Assembly: GCA_017394515.1 (NCBI GenBank)
Contig: JAFPXY010000025.1
Coordinates: forward strand, 1 to 42,116
Reading direction: 5' to 3'
DNA: 42,116 nt
DNA from: Bacillota bacterium
Lineage (GTDB): Bacteria; Bacillota; Clostridia; Peptostreptococcales; Anaerovoracaceae
In this document: positions 17,880 through 25,721 of the stretch, piece after piece
Layout of the letters: every line of letters begins with the position of its first letter
Numbering within the stretch: position 1 is the first letter of the stretch
Program-made: the position numbers and the translations under genes
Notes under the pieces: model-generated
What the model saw: only the letters and a program-made list of their open reading frames with translations
The model's database searches: none
Told to the model about the DNA's origin: nothing

Positions 17880-19238
17880 ATGGAAAAAGGACAGATCGTT
17901 GATCTTTTTATCGAAGATATGAGTTCTGATGGAAACGGCATCGGAAGAACCGATGGCCAGGTGGTCTTCGTGGAAGGCTGCGTCCAGGGCGACAGAGTAA
18001 GAGCTCGCATAACCAAAGCCAAGAAAAACTATGCCCTTGCAGACTGCACGGAGATAACCGAGCCTTCACCGTTCAGGAACAAAGGCTTTTGCCAGTTTTC
18101 AGGTGATTGCGGTGGCTGCTCCTTAGGCGACCTTAAATATGCTAAGCAGCTGGAGATCAAGGAAGGCTGGGTGAGGGAGAAGCTCATCAGGCTTGGTGGT
18201 CTTGAGGAACCCACTATAAGGCCAATAATCGGCATGGAAGAGCCTTCAAGATACAGAAATAAGGCGACTTTTGCTGTGTCCGATTCAGGCGATATTGGCT
18301 TTGTCAGAAAGAAAAGCCATCAGGTGGTGGATTGCCAGGATTGCAAGATCCAGACCGAGGCCTGCATGGGCGTGGCGGACGCCCTCTGGCAGTACCTTCA
18401 CGCAAAAAATCTTCGCAAGGCAGTATCCAGCTTAATGGTCAGAACCGCCCCCGGAACAGGCGAGATGATGGCGGTGGTAAAAGCATCAAGAAATGATCTG
18501 CCTGATTTGGAACTTCTGGCAGGTCTGATGGATGAAGGATCCGGTTTTAATCTTGAAAGCATATACGTAAACGACAAGTGCATTGCAGGGCATAAGACCA
18601 TCACAGACATTGCAGATGGCCTTAAGTTCGAGATCTCACCGGAATCTTTTTATCAGGTGAATTCGGAGCAGATGGTGAAACTCTACGATAAAGCCATGGA
18701 CTACGCAGACCTTAAGGGTGGTGAGACCGTGTTAGATCTTTACTGCGGTGTAGGCACCATAGGATTATTTGCTGCAAAACGAATGAAAGATACCGGCCGC
18801 GTCATTGGCATCGAGTCAGTAAAACCTGCGGTCATAGATGCCAATAGAAATTCAGTAATAAATGGCATGGTCAGTACTAGATATATAGCAGGAAAAGCCG
18901 AAGAAGTGCTGCCTGCCATCATGGGACTGAAGCCTTTCATGGGCTATAACGAAGTAAATGAACTTGTTGAAAAAGAGCCACCATTAAAGGTGGACCACGC
19001 AGACGTGGTATTTCTGGATCCGCCGAGAGCCGGCTGCGAGGAAGAACTGTTGAACGCAGTGGTGCAGGCTGTACCTGACCGCATAGTATACGTGTCCTGT
19101 GACCCAGCGACCCTGGCAAGAGACATAAAGTATCTGACAGGACAGGGTTACGAGTTTATCGAAGCCACACCGGTGGATATGTTCCCGCATACAAGGCACG
19201 TCGAATCAGTCGTATTGATGTCTCGAGACGGGTCGTGA
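17880..19238 (+). CDS. rlmD: 23S rRNA (uracil-C5)-methyltransferase, RlmD/RumA family
   Basis: 452 residues. An N-terminal TRAM domain (about 1-58) is followed by the [4Fe-4S] cysteines C71, C77, C80 and C155 (C-x5-C-x2-C...C), the SAM-binding motif VLDLYCGVGTIG from V284, DPPRAGC, and the catalytic Cys C407 in YVSCDPATLARD. The enzyme methylates C5 of a uracil in 23S rRNA. In Gram-positives one enzyme often serves two sites (RlmCD), so the site cannot be fixed here. No terminator follows. Confidence 0.92.
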   Translation: MEKGQIVDLFIEDMSSDGNGIGRTDGQVVFVEGCVQGDRVRARITKAKKNYALADCTEITEPSPFRNKGFCQFSGDCGGCSLGDLKYAKQLEIKEGWVREKLIRLGGLEEPTIRPIIGMEEPSRYRNKATFAVSDSGDIGFVRKKSHQVVDCQDCKIQTEACMGVADALWQYLHAKNLRKAVSSLMVRTAPGTGEMMAVVKASRNDLPDLELLAGLMDEGSGFNLESIYVNDKCIAGHKTITDIADGLKFEISPESFYQVNSEQMVKLYDKAMDYADLKGGETVLDLYCGVGTIGLFAAKRMKDTGRVIGIESVKPAVIDANRNSVINGMVSTRYIAGKAEEVLPAIMGLKPFMGYNEVNELVEKEPPLKVDHADVVFLDPPRAGCEEELLNAVVQAVPDRIVYVSCDPATLARDIKYLTGQGYEFIEATPVDMFPHTRHVESVVLMSRDGS

Positions 19239-19257
19239 CTACTGATTGAATGATTAG

Positions 19258-19338
19258 ATAGATAACGCAAATAAGGCTGGTTTCCATGATACAGGCGAGA
19301 TGAACGATGAAGAAATCGTGCTGCAAATGAATTTATAA
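19258..19338 (+). pseudogene. C-terminal fragment of a GNAT acetyltransferase
   Basis: An open stretch ending in TAA encodes NKAGFHDTGEMNDEEIVLQM, which looks like the conserved tail of a GNAT protein (LYEKxGFxxTGE...). It has no start codon context and no N-terminal part upstream, where the RlmD stop and two stop codons lie. Read as a remnant. Confidence 0.5.
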
Positions 19339-19369
19339 TATGAGCCTCGGCGAATGAAAGGAAAAGATA

Positions 19370-19657
19370 ATGGAAAATGAAATCGTTCTTTTCGAAACAG
19401 AAGATAAAAGTATTACATTACCAGTACAGGTAAATGCAGATACCGTATGGCTGAATCGAAACCAGCTTGCCAAGCTTTTTGGCAGAGATATTAAAACAAT
19501 AGGCAAGCATATTGGAAACGCACTGAAAGAAGAGCTTAAGGAATCTGAGGTAGTCGCAAAATTTGCGACTACCACTCGACATGGTGCAATAGAGGGTAAA
19601 ACACAGACCCATCTCACTGAGTACTACAATCTTGATATGATCATCTCGGTCGGCTAG
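19370..19657 (+). pseudogene. Truncated RhuM-family gene
   Basis: 95 residues match the N-terminal part of RhuM (virulence RhuM) proteins: VWLNRNQLAKLFGRDIKTIGKHI, KFATT, and EYYNLDMIISVG. Intact members continue from ISVG with YRVKSQRG and about 200 further residues; here TAG follows at once and the downstream bases do not restore the family. The N-terminal part is Bro/KilA-N-like and may bind DNA. AAAGG lies upstream, so a short product could still be made. Loss of the 3' end coincides with the repeat region at 19706-19780. Confidence 0.75.
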
Positions 19658-19705
19658 TGTGATGATAGTTTGCAATTCAATCATATCCTATGGAGGGATT
19701 TTTTG

Positions 19706-19780
19706 CACCCACACGATAATTTAGAGTTCACCCACGCGCTTAAAAAAGTGGGTGAAAATCACCCACACGATAATTTAGAG
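19706..19780. repeat. 21-bp direct repeat pair with inner inverted repeat
   Basis: The same 21 bp (CACCCACACGATAAT...) occurs at 19706-19726 and 19760-19780. Between them TTCACCCAC (19727-19735) is inverted as GTGGGTGAA (19748-19756). CACCCAC is thus present three times in one orientation and once inverted. It lies at the broken end of the rhuM gene and may be a recombination scar or a protein-binding site. Confidence 0.75.
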
Positions 19781-19784
19781 CGCC

Positions 19785-19821
19785 TAAAAAACCTCAGTAC
19801 TCATCATGAGCACTGAGGTTT
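19785..19821 (-). terminator. Terminator of the - strand hydrolase gene
   Basis: 10-bp arms AAACCTCAGT (19789-19798) and ACTGAGGTTT (19812-19821) with further pairing inside. On the - strand a run of six T follows. It lies 5 nt past the stop of the hydrolase. Confidence 0.88.
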
Positions 19822-19826
19822 CTTGT

Positions 19827-20750
19827 TTACATACGAGTTTCGATCCATTCCAGCAGATACTGATATACGACTTCCTTATCGAGTTCATTTAAGATCTCGT
19901 GACGGTCGTCCGGGAACAATTTTAAGGTTACATCCTGAATGCCCGTTTCACGATAAGTCTCGGCTACGATCTTAGGTCCTTTTCCGAATTCGCCGACAGG
20001 ATCATTTTGGCCGGACACTACGAGGAGAGGCAGATCCTTGGGGATCTTGTTAAGATTTTCCTTTCGCTGCGCATAACGCATGCCGCGGAACATGTTATAG
20101 TAACCGTTGACGGTAAACATGAACTGATTGAGAGGGTTTGCTTCATAGGCGTCAACGATGGCGTCATCCTTCGTCAGCCAGTCATTCTTTGTACGAGCAG
20201 GCTCAAAGGACTTATTGTAGGAGCCAAGAGCTGTATTATTGACCATGGCGCTGCGGTAATGATCGCCATTTGACTTTTGCAAAACGGCTGTAAGGGCGAT
20301 GCCCATATCCAGCGTAGCCATGGGTTGATAGCCTGTTCCCATGATGATGGCACCGGACAGACCCTCACCGAACTTCTCTACGAACTGGCGCGCATAGAAG
20401 GAACCCATGCTGTGGCCGAGGAAGAAATATGGAACGTCAGGATACTTTTTCTGTGTATCTTCTCTGAGTTGCTGTAAATCGCCAAGGACGCAGAAATTGC
20501 CGTCGTGCTTAGCAAAATATCCCAGCTGAGATTCGTCTGTAATGGACTTTCCGTGTCCGAGATGGTCATTGCCGACCACATAGAATCCCTGAGATGCCAT
20601 AAAGTTTGCAAAATGGTCATAACGGTCAATGAACTCCACCATGCCATGTGCAATCTGAAGGATTCCGCGCACTTCCGTTTCCGGGATCCATTCGATTGCA
20701 TGTATCTGTGTCAAACCATCCTTTGAGGGATAATAGAATTCGTGCTTCAT
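19827..20750 (-). CDS. Alpha/beta hydrolase (lysophospholipase/monoacylglycerol lipase type)
   Basis: 307 residues on the - strand from ATG at 20750, with AAAGGA upstream; a longer frame to 20843 would contain the promoter. Motifs are IAHGMVEFIDRYDHFANF (oxyanion region), NDHLGHGKS, the nucleophile S114 in LGHSMGS, an acid within SGQNDPVGEFG and His in DDRHEIL. This is the Hydrolase_4 (PldB-like) family. No signal peptide is seen, so a cytoplasmic esterase acting on lysophospholipids or monoglycerides is likely. It is the only clear - strand gene in the window. Confidence 0.9.
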   Translation of the reverse strand: MKHEFYYPSKDGLTQIHAIEWIPETEVRGILQIAHGMVEFIDRYDHFANFMASQGFYVVGNDHLGHGKSITDESQLGYFAKHDGNFCVLGDLQQLREDTQKKYPDVPYFFLGHSMGSFYARQFVEKFGEGLSGAIIMGTGYQPMATLDMGIALTAVLQKSNGDHYRSAMVNNTALGSYNKSFEPARTKNDWLTKDDAIVDAYEANPLNQFMFTVNGYYNMFRGMRYAQRKENLNKIPKDLPLLVVSGQNDPVGEFGKGPKIVAETYRETGIQDVTLKLFPDDRHEILNELDKEVVYQYLLEWIETRM

Positions 20751-20828
20751 AATACTTATCCTTTCGTATTTATGCTTGTTGATGCTGTAAGTCACACTAT
20801 GTTCGGGATCAAAAAATCCCTCATCTGT

Positions 20829-20857
20829 ATTTTGCAGCATCACGCAAAATTTGTAAA
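20829..20857 (-). promoter_or_regulatory. Promoter of the - strand hydrolase
   Basis: On the - strand TTTACA, a 17-nt spacer and CAAAAT. An inverted repeat GCATCAC (20837-20843) / GTGATGC (20882-20888) spans the upstream part and could be an operator shared with the divergent promoter. Confidence 0.55.
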
Positions 20858-20907
20858 GACAAAAATTGTAATATTGCAGTTGTGATGCTTGTGTTGTTCC
20901 AATTACA

Positions 20908-20936
20908 TTGATACTATTCTAATAAAATGGTATAAT
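20908..20936 (+). promoter_or_regulatory. Promoter of the GNAT gene at 20985
   Basis: TTGATA (20908-20913), a 17-nt spacer and TATAAT (20931-20936). It is divergent from the hydrolase promoter about 50 nt away and probably drives the genes up to 22836. Confidence 0.85.
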
Positions 20937-20984
20937 AGAGCATCAAATTAGTAAAATATTTAAAAAAGCAATGGCGAAAACAAC

Positions 20985-21509
20985 ATGAAGATACTTAAAG
21001 CTAAACCAAATCAGTTTCAGGAAGTAAGGAAATTCTATTTCGCCGTGATCGATGGAATCGGCGATGCAGGGGACAGCGTAGGCTGGAAGAAGGATATTTA
21101 TCCGGCTCCGGAATTTCTGAAAGATTCCATTGAAAATGGAGAACTGTATTTTGCAGAAGAAGAGGGCAGGATCGTAGGTGCTATGGTCCTGAACCATGAA
21201 ACAAACGATGAATACAGCAAGTTTGAATGGCCCACACAAGCCAGCGAAAACGAGGTAACGGTGATCCATGCTCTTGGTATTCTTCCATCGGAGAGGGGAA
21301 AGGGATTCGCCAAGCAGATGGTTCGCTTTGCCATCGAATTTGCTCGCAGGGAACATCAGAAAGCAATACGTCTGGACGTTTTAAAGGGCAATGAAGGCGC
21401 AAAAAATCTTTATTCCGGCTTAGGATTCAAATACTTGCACACGCTGCCCATGTTTTATGAGGACACTGGATGGACGGATTTCGAATTATATGAATATCCG
21501 CTAATATAA
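20985..21509 (+). CDS. GNAT-family N-acetyltransferase
   Basis: 174 residues with the GNAT core: YFAEEEGRIVGAMVLNH (beta strands), then HALGILPSERGKGFAKQMV, the acetyl-CoA pyrophosphate loop (R/Q-x-x-G-x-G/A), and NEGAKNLYSGLGFKYL at the end. The substrate is not predictable. It is the first of six intact GNAT genes in this region and lies 10 nt before the next gene. Confidence 0.88.
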   Translation: MKILKAKPNQFQEVRKFYFAVIDGIGDAGDSVGWKKDIYPAPEFLKDSIENGELYFAEEEGRIVGAMVLNHETNDEYSKFEWPTQASENEVTVIHALGILPSERGKGFAKQMVRFAIEFARREHQKAIRLDVLKGNEGAKNLYSGLGFKYLHTLPMFYEDTGWTDFELYEYPLI

Positions 21510-21519
21510 AGGCAAAGAA

Positions 21520-21924
21520 ATGATAATATATTATGATGAAAACTTCATAGCAAACTTTGAAAGATTGAAGGAATTGATCGAAGCGGAGGATAAGCCTGTG
21601 CTTCACCGCTTCCTGATAGATAATTTCGGATACATTTTCAAGGCCTTCCAGGACTATGCCAAGGAGGACCTGGAGGGCGGAGTGCAGGCCTTCGAGGAAG
21701 CGGATGAAGCTACCAGGCGCGAGCTCATGAGACCGCTTTCGTATAGACAGTACCGGATGATTGAAAGATCATTTTCAATCTGGAAAAATGAGAAGGACTT
21801 GGTGATCTGGTCCATCTGGGATTTTTTGCACGATAATGGCCGGATATACGAGAAAAAAGTCATGAGTTCCGCCGAGGTAAGCGGTTGCTCGCTGATACTG
21901 GAAGAAGTCTATCGCTGCCTGTAG
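21520..21924 (+). CDS. Hypothetical protein, 134 residues
   Basis: No family is recognised. It is rich in charged residues and predicted mostly helical (MIIYYDENFIANFERLKELI; LSYRQYRMIERSFSIWKNEKD). There is no signal peptide or membrane segment. It lies between a GNAT gene and an EamA transporter with gaps of 10 and 12 nt, so it is in the same transcription unit. Confidence 0.75.
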   Translation: MIIYYDENFIANFERLKELIEAEDKPVLHRFLIDNFGYIFKAFQDYAKEDLEGGVQAFEEADEATRRELMRPLSYRQYRMIERSFSIWKNEKDLVIWSIWDFLHDNGRIYEKKVMSSAEVSGCSLILEEVYRCL

Positions 21925-21936
21925 AGGTAGAATCAC

Positions 21937-22836
21937 ATGAACGAACCAAACAGCAACAAAAGTACATACCTGCAATTCATCCTATCCATGGTGATCATTG
22001 GAACTATCGGCGTATTTAGAAGATACATACCGATCTCCTCGGCGATGCTGGCATTTTACAGGGGCATACTGGGTTCGCTTTCGCTGGCAGCCTTTGTAAA
22101 GCTAAAAGGAGGGAAGATACGCCATGGCATCGAGGGTCGAAAGCTTATCTTCCTTATAATAAACGGTGCCATCATCGGTGTGAACTGGATATTCCTCTTC
22201 GAAGCCTACAGGTTCACCACGGTGGCGGTGGCTACGCTTTGCTACTATCTGCAGCCCACGCTTCTCATCCTGGCATCGCCCATAGTTTTTAGGGAGAGGC
22301 TCACGGGGCGGAAGATGTTTTTTGCACTTACAGCCTTCGCCGGAATGGTGCTGGTATCAGGCATCTTAAGGGCAGGAGGAGCTCAGGCGGACAGCTTCAG
22401 GGGAGTGCTTTTCGGCCTGGCAGCAGCAGTGCTGTACACTGTCGCAGTCATCGGAAACAAGAAGATCACCGGAGTTGATCCCTTCGAAAAGACCATGATC
22501 CAGCTGGCGTCAGCTGCCATAGTTCTCATACCGTATATTTTGCTCACGGAGAACTTCTCTGAGATCCAGCTGGATACCAGAAGCATACTTCTCATACTCA
22601 TCGTGGGCATCATCCATACAGGCTTCGTATATCTTTTGTACTTCGGAAGCATGGAGCACATGAGCGCGCAGGCGGTGGCAGTGCTGAGCTACATCGATCC
22701 TGTAGTGGCCATACTGGCATCATGTATCTTCCTTAGAGAACCCATCAGCGCTATGGAAATCATAGGTGCTGTGCTCATCATAGGTTCGGCGATCCTAAGC
22801 GAGCGGGAAGGACATGAGGACATCCACGATGCGTAG
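21937..22836 (+). CDS. EamA-type (DMT superfamily) transporter
   Basis: 299 residues with about ten hydrophobic helices in two repeated EamA halves. ILSMVIIGTIGVFRRYIPI opens the first half, and the second half ends with SYIDPVVAILASCIFLREP, the typical C-terminal EamA signature. It probably exports or imports a metabolite across the membrane; the substrate is unknown. Confidence 0.92.
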   Translation: MNEPNSNKSTYLQFILSMVIIGTIGVFRRYIPISSAMLAFYRGILGSLSLAAFVKLKGGKIRHGIEGRKLIFLIINGAIIGVNWIFLFEAYRFTTVAVATLCYYLQPTLLILASPIVFRERLTGRKMFFALTAFAGMVLVSGILRAGGAQADSFRGVLFGLAAAVLYTVAVIGNKKITGVDPFEKTMIQLASAAIVLIPYILLTENFSEIQLDTRSILLILIVGIIHTGFVYLLYFGSMEHMSAQAVAVLSYIDPVVAILASCIFLREPISAMEIIGAVLIIGSAILSEREGHEDIHDA

Positions 22837-22855
22837 GTAACAACTTCAGAACTCG

Positions 22856-22875
22856 TATGATAGACTGTTATCATA
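22856..22875 (+). promoter_or_regulatory. Palindromic candidate operator before the XRE-SOR gene
   Basis: TATGATA, 6 nt, TATCATA: perfect 7-bp arms directly joined to the ribosome binding site AGGAGG (22875-22880). It is well placed for autoregulation by the gene's own helix-turn-helix domain. Confidence 0.6.
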
Positions 22876-22888
22876 GGAGGTAATAAAA

Positions 22889-23488
22889 ATGGACAGATAC
22901 GTAACCGGAGCCGTTATCCGCAGGCTCCGAGAAAGCAAAAAACTCACCCAGGAGGAGTTGGCGGATAAATTGTTTGTCACCAGCAAGGCCGTGAGCAAGT
23001 GGGAGACCGGTCAGGGCTTCCCAGACATAAGCCTTCTGGAACCACTGGCCAAGGCCCTGGACATCTCAGTCATAGAATTGCTGTCTGGAGAGGACGTTAA
23101 AAATTCCAATAGATCCTTCAACATGTTGAGAGGCAAGTTCTATGTTTGCCCGGTTTGCGGCAACGTGATAAGGTCCACTGGGGAAGCGGTGGTAAGCTGC
23201 TGTGGCATAACTTTGCCACCGGCAGAACCGGAAGAAGCTGATGACGATCACATGATCATGAAGGAAGTTGTGGAAGACGAATATTATGTCACCATGGATC
23301 ATCCCATGACCAAGGATCATTACATATCATTTCTGGCAGCGGTCACAGATCAGGGCATGGAGTTCGTGAAGCTCTATCCCCAGGGTCCCTGCGAAGCCAG
23401 ATTCAAGATAAGACGATTGAAATACCTCTACGCATATTGCAACAGACACGGATTGTTCCGGGTCAACGCCCATAATACTAAAAAATAA
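22889..23488 (+). CDS. XRE-type regulator fused to a desulfoferrodoxin-like (superoxide reductase) module
   Basis: 199 residues. Residues 6-66 are an HTH_3 domain (IRRLRESKKLTQEELADKLF, SKAVSKWETGQGFPD). The rest follows desulfoferrodoxin. C87, C90, C104 and C105 give the CxxC...CC pattern of the FeCys4 centre. H121, H138 and H144 (DHPMTKDHYISF) plus C184 and H187 (YCNRHGLF) match the four-His one-Cys active site of superoxide reductase. The domain could reduce superoxide or, more likely in this fusion, sense it and switch DNA binding. The catalytic Glu-Lys of the EKHxP loop is not visible (DDDH here), which favours sensing; this is inference. A palindrome precedes the ribosome binding site. 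Confidence 0.85.
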   Translation: MDRYVTGAVIRRLRESKKLTQEELADKLFVTSKAVSKWETGQGFPDISLLEPLAKALDISVIELLSGEDVKNSNRSFNMLRGKFYVCPVCGNVIRSTGEAVVSCCGITLPPAEPEEADDDHMIMKEVVEDEYYVTMDHPMTKDHYISFLAAVTDQGMEFVKLYPQGPCEARFKIRRLKYLYAYCNRHGLFRVNAHNTKK

Positions 23489-23572
23489 AAAAGCAACAAC
23501 GGGTTGCGTGTAATTTCGAGGAACATGCTTTAAAATAGGATATGAGATAGAACATAAAAGGGAGGTAAAACC

Positions 23573-24337
23573 ATGGAAGCAAAAAACGTACTTCATGACT
23601 ACAGAGTTAAACACGGACTTACCCAGGATGAACTTGCCGAAAAGGTCTTCGTTACGAGACAGGCTGTATCCAGATGGGAAAACGGCGAGACCTTGCCTAA
23701 TACCGAAACGCTGAAACTGCTCTCTAAGTTTTATGACGTATCCATCAACACTCTATTAGGCTCCCCCAGACAGCTGGTCTGCCAATGCTGCGGTATGCCC
23801 TTGGATGATTCTTTAATAGGCAGAGACGAGGATGGAAGCCTCAACGAGGATTACTGCAAATGGTGCTACGCTGACGGAACTTACACCTACAGCGATATGG
23901 ATGAACTCATCGATGTATGTGTCCCTCACATGGTAGGCGAGAACTTCACCGAAGAACAGGCTCGCGCATACATGAAGCAGACCCTGCCGAAGCTCGACTA
24001 TTGGAAAAGATATGAAGAACTCAGCGATGATGGGCAGTTTGAAGCCTTCAAGAAGCAACTCATCCGGGAGATCAACGACCTTCACATAGAGGGCATGCCG
24101 AAATTAGAAAGACTGAACGCCCTGATTGGCAGCTACGTCAACCTGGAATATAGACTCCCCAGCGGCATGAAAGTCAAGTTCCTCGACGACGGAACTACAT
24201 ACCTTGGAAATCAGCTGGAGCCCGAGTTCGGAGGAGATAAATGCTTCGGAGTCCTGGCCAATATGGACTTCATCCTGGTCTGCACCTACCGTGAGAATGG
24301 AACCGATCCTGAGCTGGTGCTGTATAAGAAGAGATAA
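23573..24337 (+). CDS. XRE-family regulator with zinc-ribbon and C-terminal domain
   Basis: 254 residues. Residues 5-64 are HTH_3 (LTQDELAEKVFVTRQAVSRWENGETLPN). A zinc-ribbon-like block follows with C70, C72, C73, C95 and C98 (CQCCGMPL...DYCKWCYADGTY). The remaining part, about 105-254, is of unknown fold. It ends in a beta-rich stretch (MDFILVCTYRENGTDPELVLYKKR). GGGAGG precedes the ATG. It lies 84 nt after the XRE-desulfoferrodoxin gene and is closed by a terminator, so the two regulators form a pair. Confidence 0.85.
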   Translation: MEAKNVLHDYRVKHGLTQDELAEKVFVTRQAVSRWENGETLPNTETLKLLSKFYDVSINTLLGSPRQLVCQCCGMPLDDSLIGRDEDGSLNEDYCKWCYADGTYTYSDMDELIDVCVPHMVGENFTEEQARAYMKQTLPKLDYWKRYEELSDDGQFEAFKKQLIREINDLHIEGMPKLERLNALIGSYVNLEYRLPSGMKVKFLDDGTTYLGNQLEPEFGGDKCFGVLANMDFILVCTYRENGTDPELVLYKKR

Positions 24338-24359
24338 AACAAAATTATTAAGTCAAATG

Positions 24360-24392
24360 AGCTGTCACAACACTGTGGCAGCTTTGTTTTTT
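24360..24392 (+). terminator. Intrinsic terminator
   Basis: AGCTGTCACA (24360-24369) pairs with TGTGGCAGCT (24374-24383, one G-U), followed by TTGTTTTTT. The tail overlaps one copy of the dispersed GCAAAAAAY motif. Confidence 0.9.
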
Positions 24393-24413
24393 GCAAAAAA
24401 TCCAATATCTGAA

Positions 24414-24442
24414 TTGACATATATAGCAAAGAGGACTATAAT
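24414..24442 (+). promoter_or_regulatory. Consensus sigma-A promoter of the tetR-like gene
   Basis: TTGACA (24414-24419), 17-nt spacer, TATAAT (24437-24442): a perfect consensus promoter. Confidence 0.93.
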
Positions 24443-24447
24443 TACAA

Positions 24448-24461
24448 TTGTTAAATAACAA
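24448..24461 (+). promoter_or_regulatory. Candidate TetR operator
   Basis: TTGTTA-AA-TAACAA covers the expected transcription start just after the -10 box, a position that would block the promoter when bound. Confidence 0.5.
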
Positions 24462-24505
24462 ATGTTAGAAAACGCCTGTAATAAATAAATGGAAGGAAGA
24501 TAAAC

Positions 24506-25129
24506 ATGCCTCCTACAGTAAAATTCAAAAAAGAAGAGATAATAAACGCTGCTCTAAACGTAGCAGGTAAGAAGGGCATCGATGCGGTCACAGCCCGTGA
24601 AGTCGCTAAGGAACTGAAAGTGTCCGTTGGGCCGATCTTCACCCATTATGACTCCATGGATCAGCTGAGATGCGATGTCTTCGAACACGCCAAGAACCGC
24701 TATAGAGCATATATCGAGCAGGGCCTCAAGGAAGAGATTCCTTTCTTAGGCATGTGGCGTCAGTTCCTGACCTTTGCCAAGGAAGAGCCGGAACTGTATA
24801 AGCTGCTTTTCCTGACGCGCCCTGACAATGCTTCAGGAAGTGCCATGGAAGCCATGCAGATATCTCAGGACATGGCCAGAGACTCCATCATGGAGATGTA
24901 CAAGTTCAGTGCACACCAAGCAGATTGTTTCTTCAGAGATATTTGGCTCATGGCTTTCAGTTTTGCTACCCTCATAGTGACTGACGATTGCCCATACACT
25001 ATAGAAGAAATGCTGGACATAGGTGCTGAAGTGAGTCTATCCATATTCAGAACAAGCAAGGAGATCCCAGGACTTTTGGATGGAAATTATGACAGGGAGA
25101 AATGTTTCAGAGAAGTAATAGAAAACTAA
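24506..25129 (+). CDS. TetR/AcrR-family transcriptional regulator
   Basis: 207 residues. The N-terminal TetR helix-turn-helix is clear: IINAALNVAGKKGIDAVTAREVAKELKVSVGPIFTHYDSMDQL (about 11-55, given here in part as its key blocks). The C-terminal part is helical and ligand binding, with WRQFLTFAKEEPELYKLLFL as in TetR_C WHG-type relatives. It likely represses its own strong promoter through the inverted repeat at 24448-24461. The downstream GNAT genes follow after 13 nt and would be co-regulated. Confidence 0.92.
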   Translation: MPPTVKFKKEEIINAALNVAGKKGIDAVTAREVAKELKVSVGPIFTHYDSMDQLRCDVFEHAKNRYRAYIEQGLKEEIPFLGMWRQFLTFAKEEPELYKLLFLTRPDNASGSAMEAMQISQDMARDSIMEMYKFSAHQADCFFRDIWLMAFSFATLIVTDDCPYTIEEMLDIGAEVSLSIFRTSKEIPGLLDGNYDREKCFREVIEN

Positions 25130-25142
25130 AGGGAGTATTTAA

Positions 25143-25721
25143 ATGATATATAACAAGACAGTAATACTTAAAGACGCCAGGATGTGCATTATAAGAAACG
25201 GCACTGAGATGGACGGCGAGGGAACGCTTAATAATTTCATCCTGACCCACGAGGAGACAGATAACCTTATACAATACCCTGACGAAATAAAGTACACGGT
25301 GGAAGATGAAGCGAAGCTAATGAAGGCTAAGAAGGAGAGCCCCGACATGGTGGAACTTCTGGCAGTAGTCGAAGGTAAGATCGTAGGAATAGCCGGTATA
25401 GATCCTATCGGAAGGGCATATAAACTTAAGCACCGCGCTAACTTAGGTATCAGCATAGAGAAGGCCTATTGGGGCCTCGGCATCGGAAGAGCCCTCATGG
25501 AAGGCTGCATCGAATGTGCAAAGAAAGCCGGATACAAACAGGTAGAACTGGATGTTAGGGCAGATAATACAAACGCCATCGCTTTATATGAAAGCATGGG
25601 CTTTGTCGAATACGGCAGAAATCCTCTGGGCTTCAACTCGCGTATCACAGGAATGGAGGAACTGGTGTATATGAGACTGGAACTGGAGGAGAAAAATGAT
25701 AGATATTTCGAAACTCGGTAA
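25143..25721 (+). CDS. GNAT-family N-acetyltransferase
   Basis: 192 residues with MVELLAVVEGKIVGIAGID, ANLGISIEKAYWGLGIGRALM (acetyl-CoA loop) and NTNAIALYESMGFVEYGRNP. This layout is close to uncharacterised and spermidine-type acetyltransferases. AAGGGAG lies before the ATG. Its last 26 nt overlap the next GNAT gene. Confidence 0.9.
   Translation: MIYNKTVILKDARMCIIRNGTEMDGEGTLNNFILTHEETDNLIQYPDEIKYTVEDEAKLMKAKKESPDMVELLAVVEGKIVGIAGIDPIGRAYKLKHRANLGISIEKAYWGLGIGRALMEGCIECAKKAGYKQVELDVRADNTNAIALYESMGFVEYGRNPLGFNSRITGMEELVYMRLELEEKNDRYFETR

Noticed and set aside
16788-19238. Thiazole/oxazole peptide biosynthesis cluster around the SagB-type enzyme
   Set aside because: There is no cyclodehydratase, no precursor peptide and no exporter next to it; the 77-residue neighbour has no leader/core layout.
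23495-23512. Terminator after the XRE-desulfoferrodoxin gene (GCAAC...GTTGC)
   Set aside because: The stem is only 5-6 bp and no T run follows.
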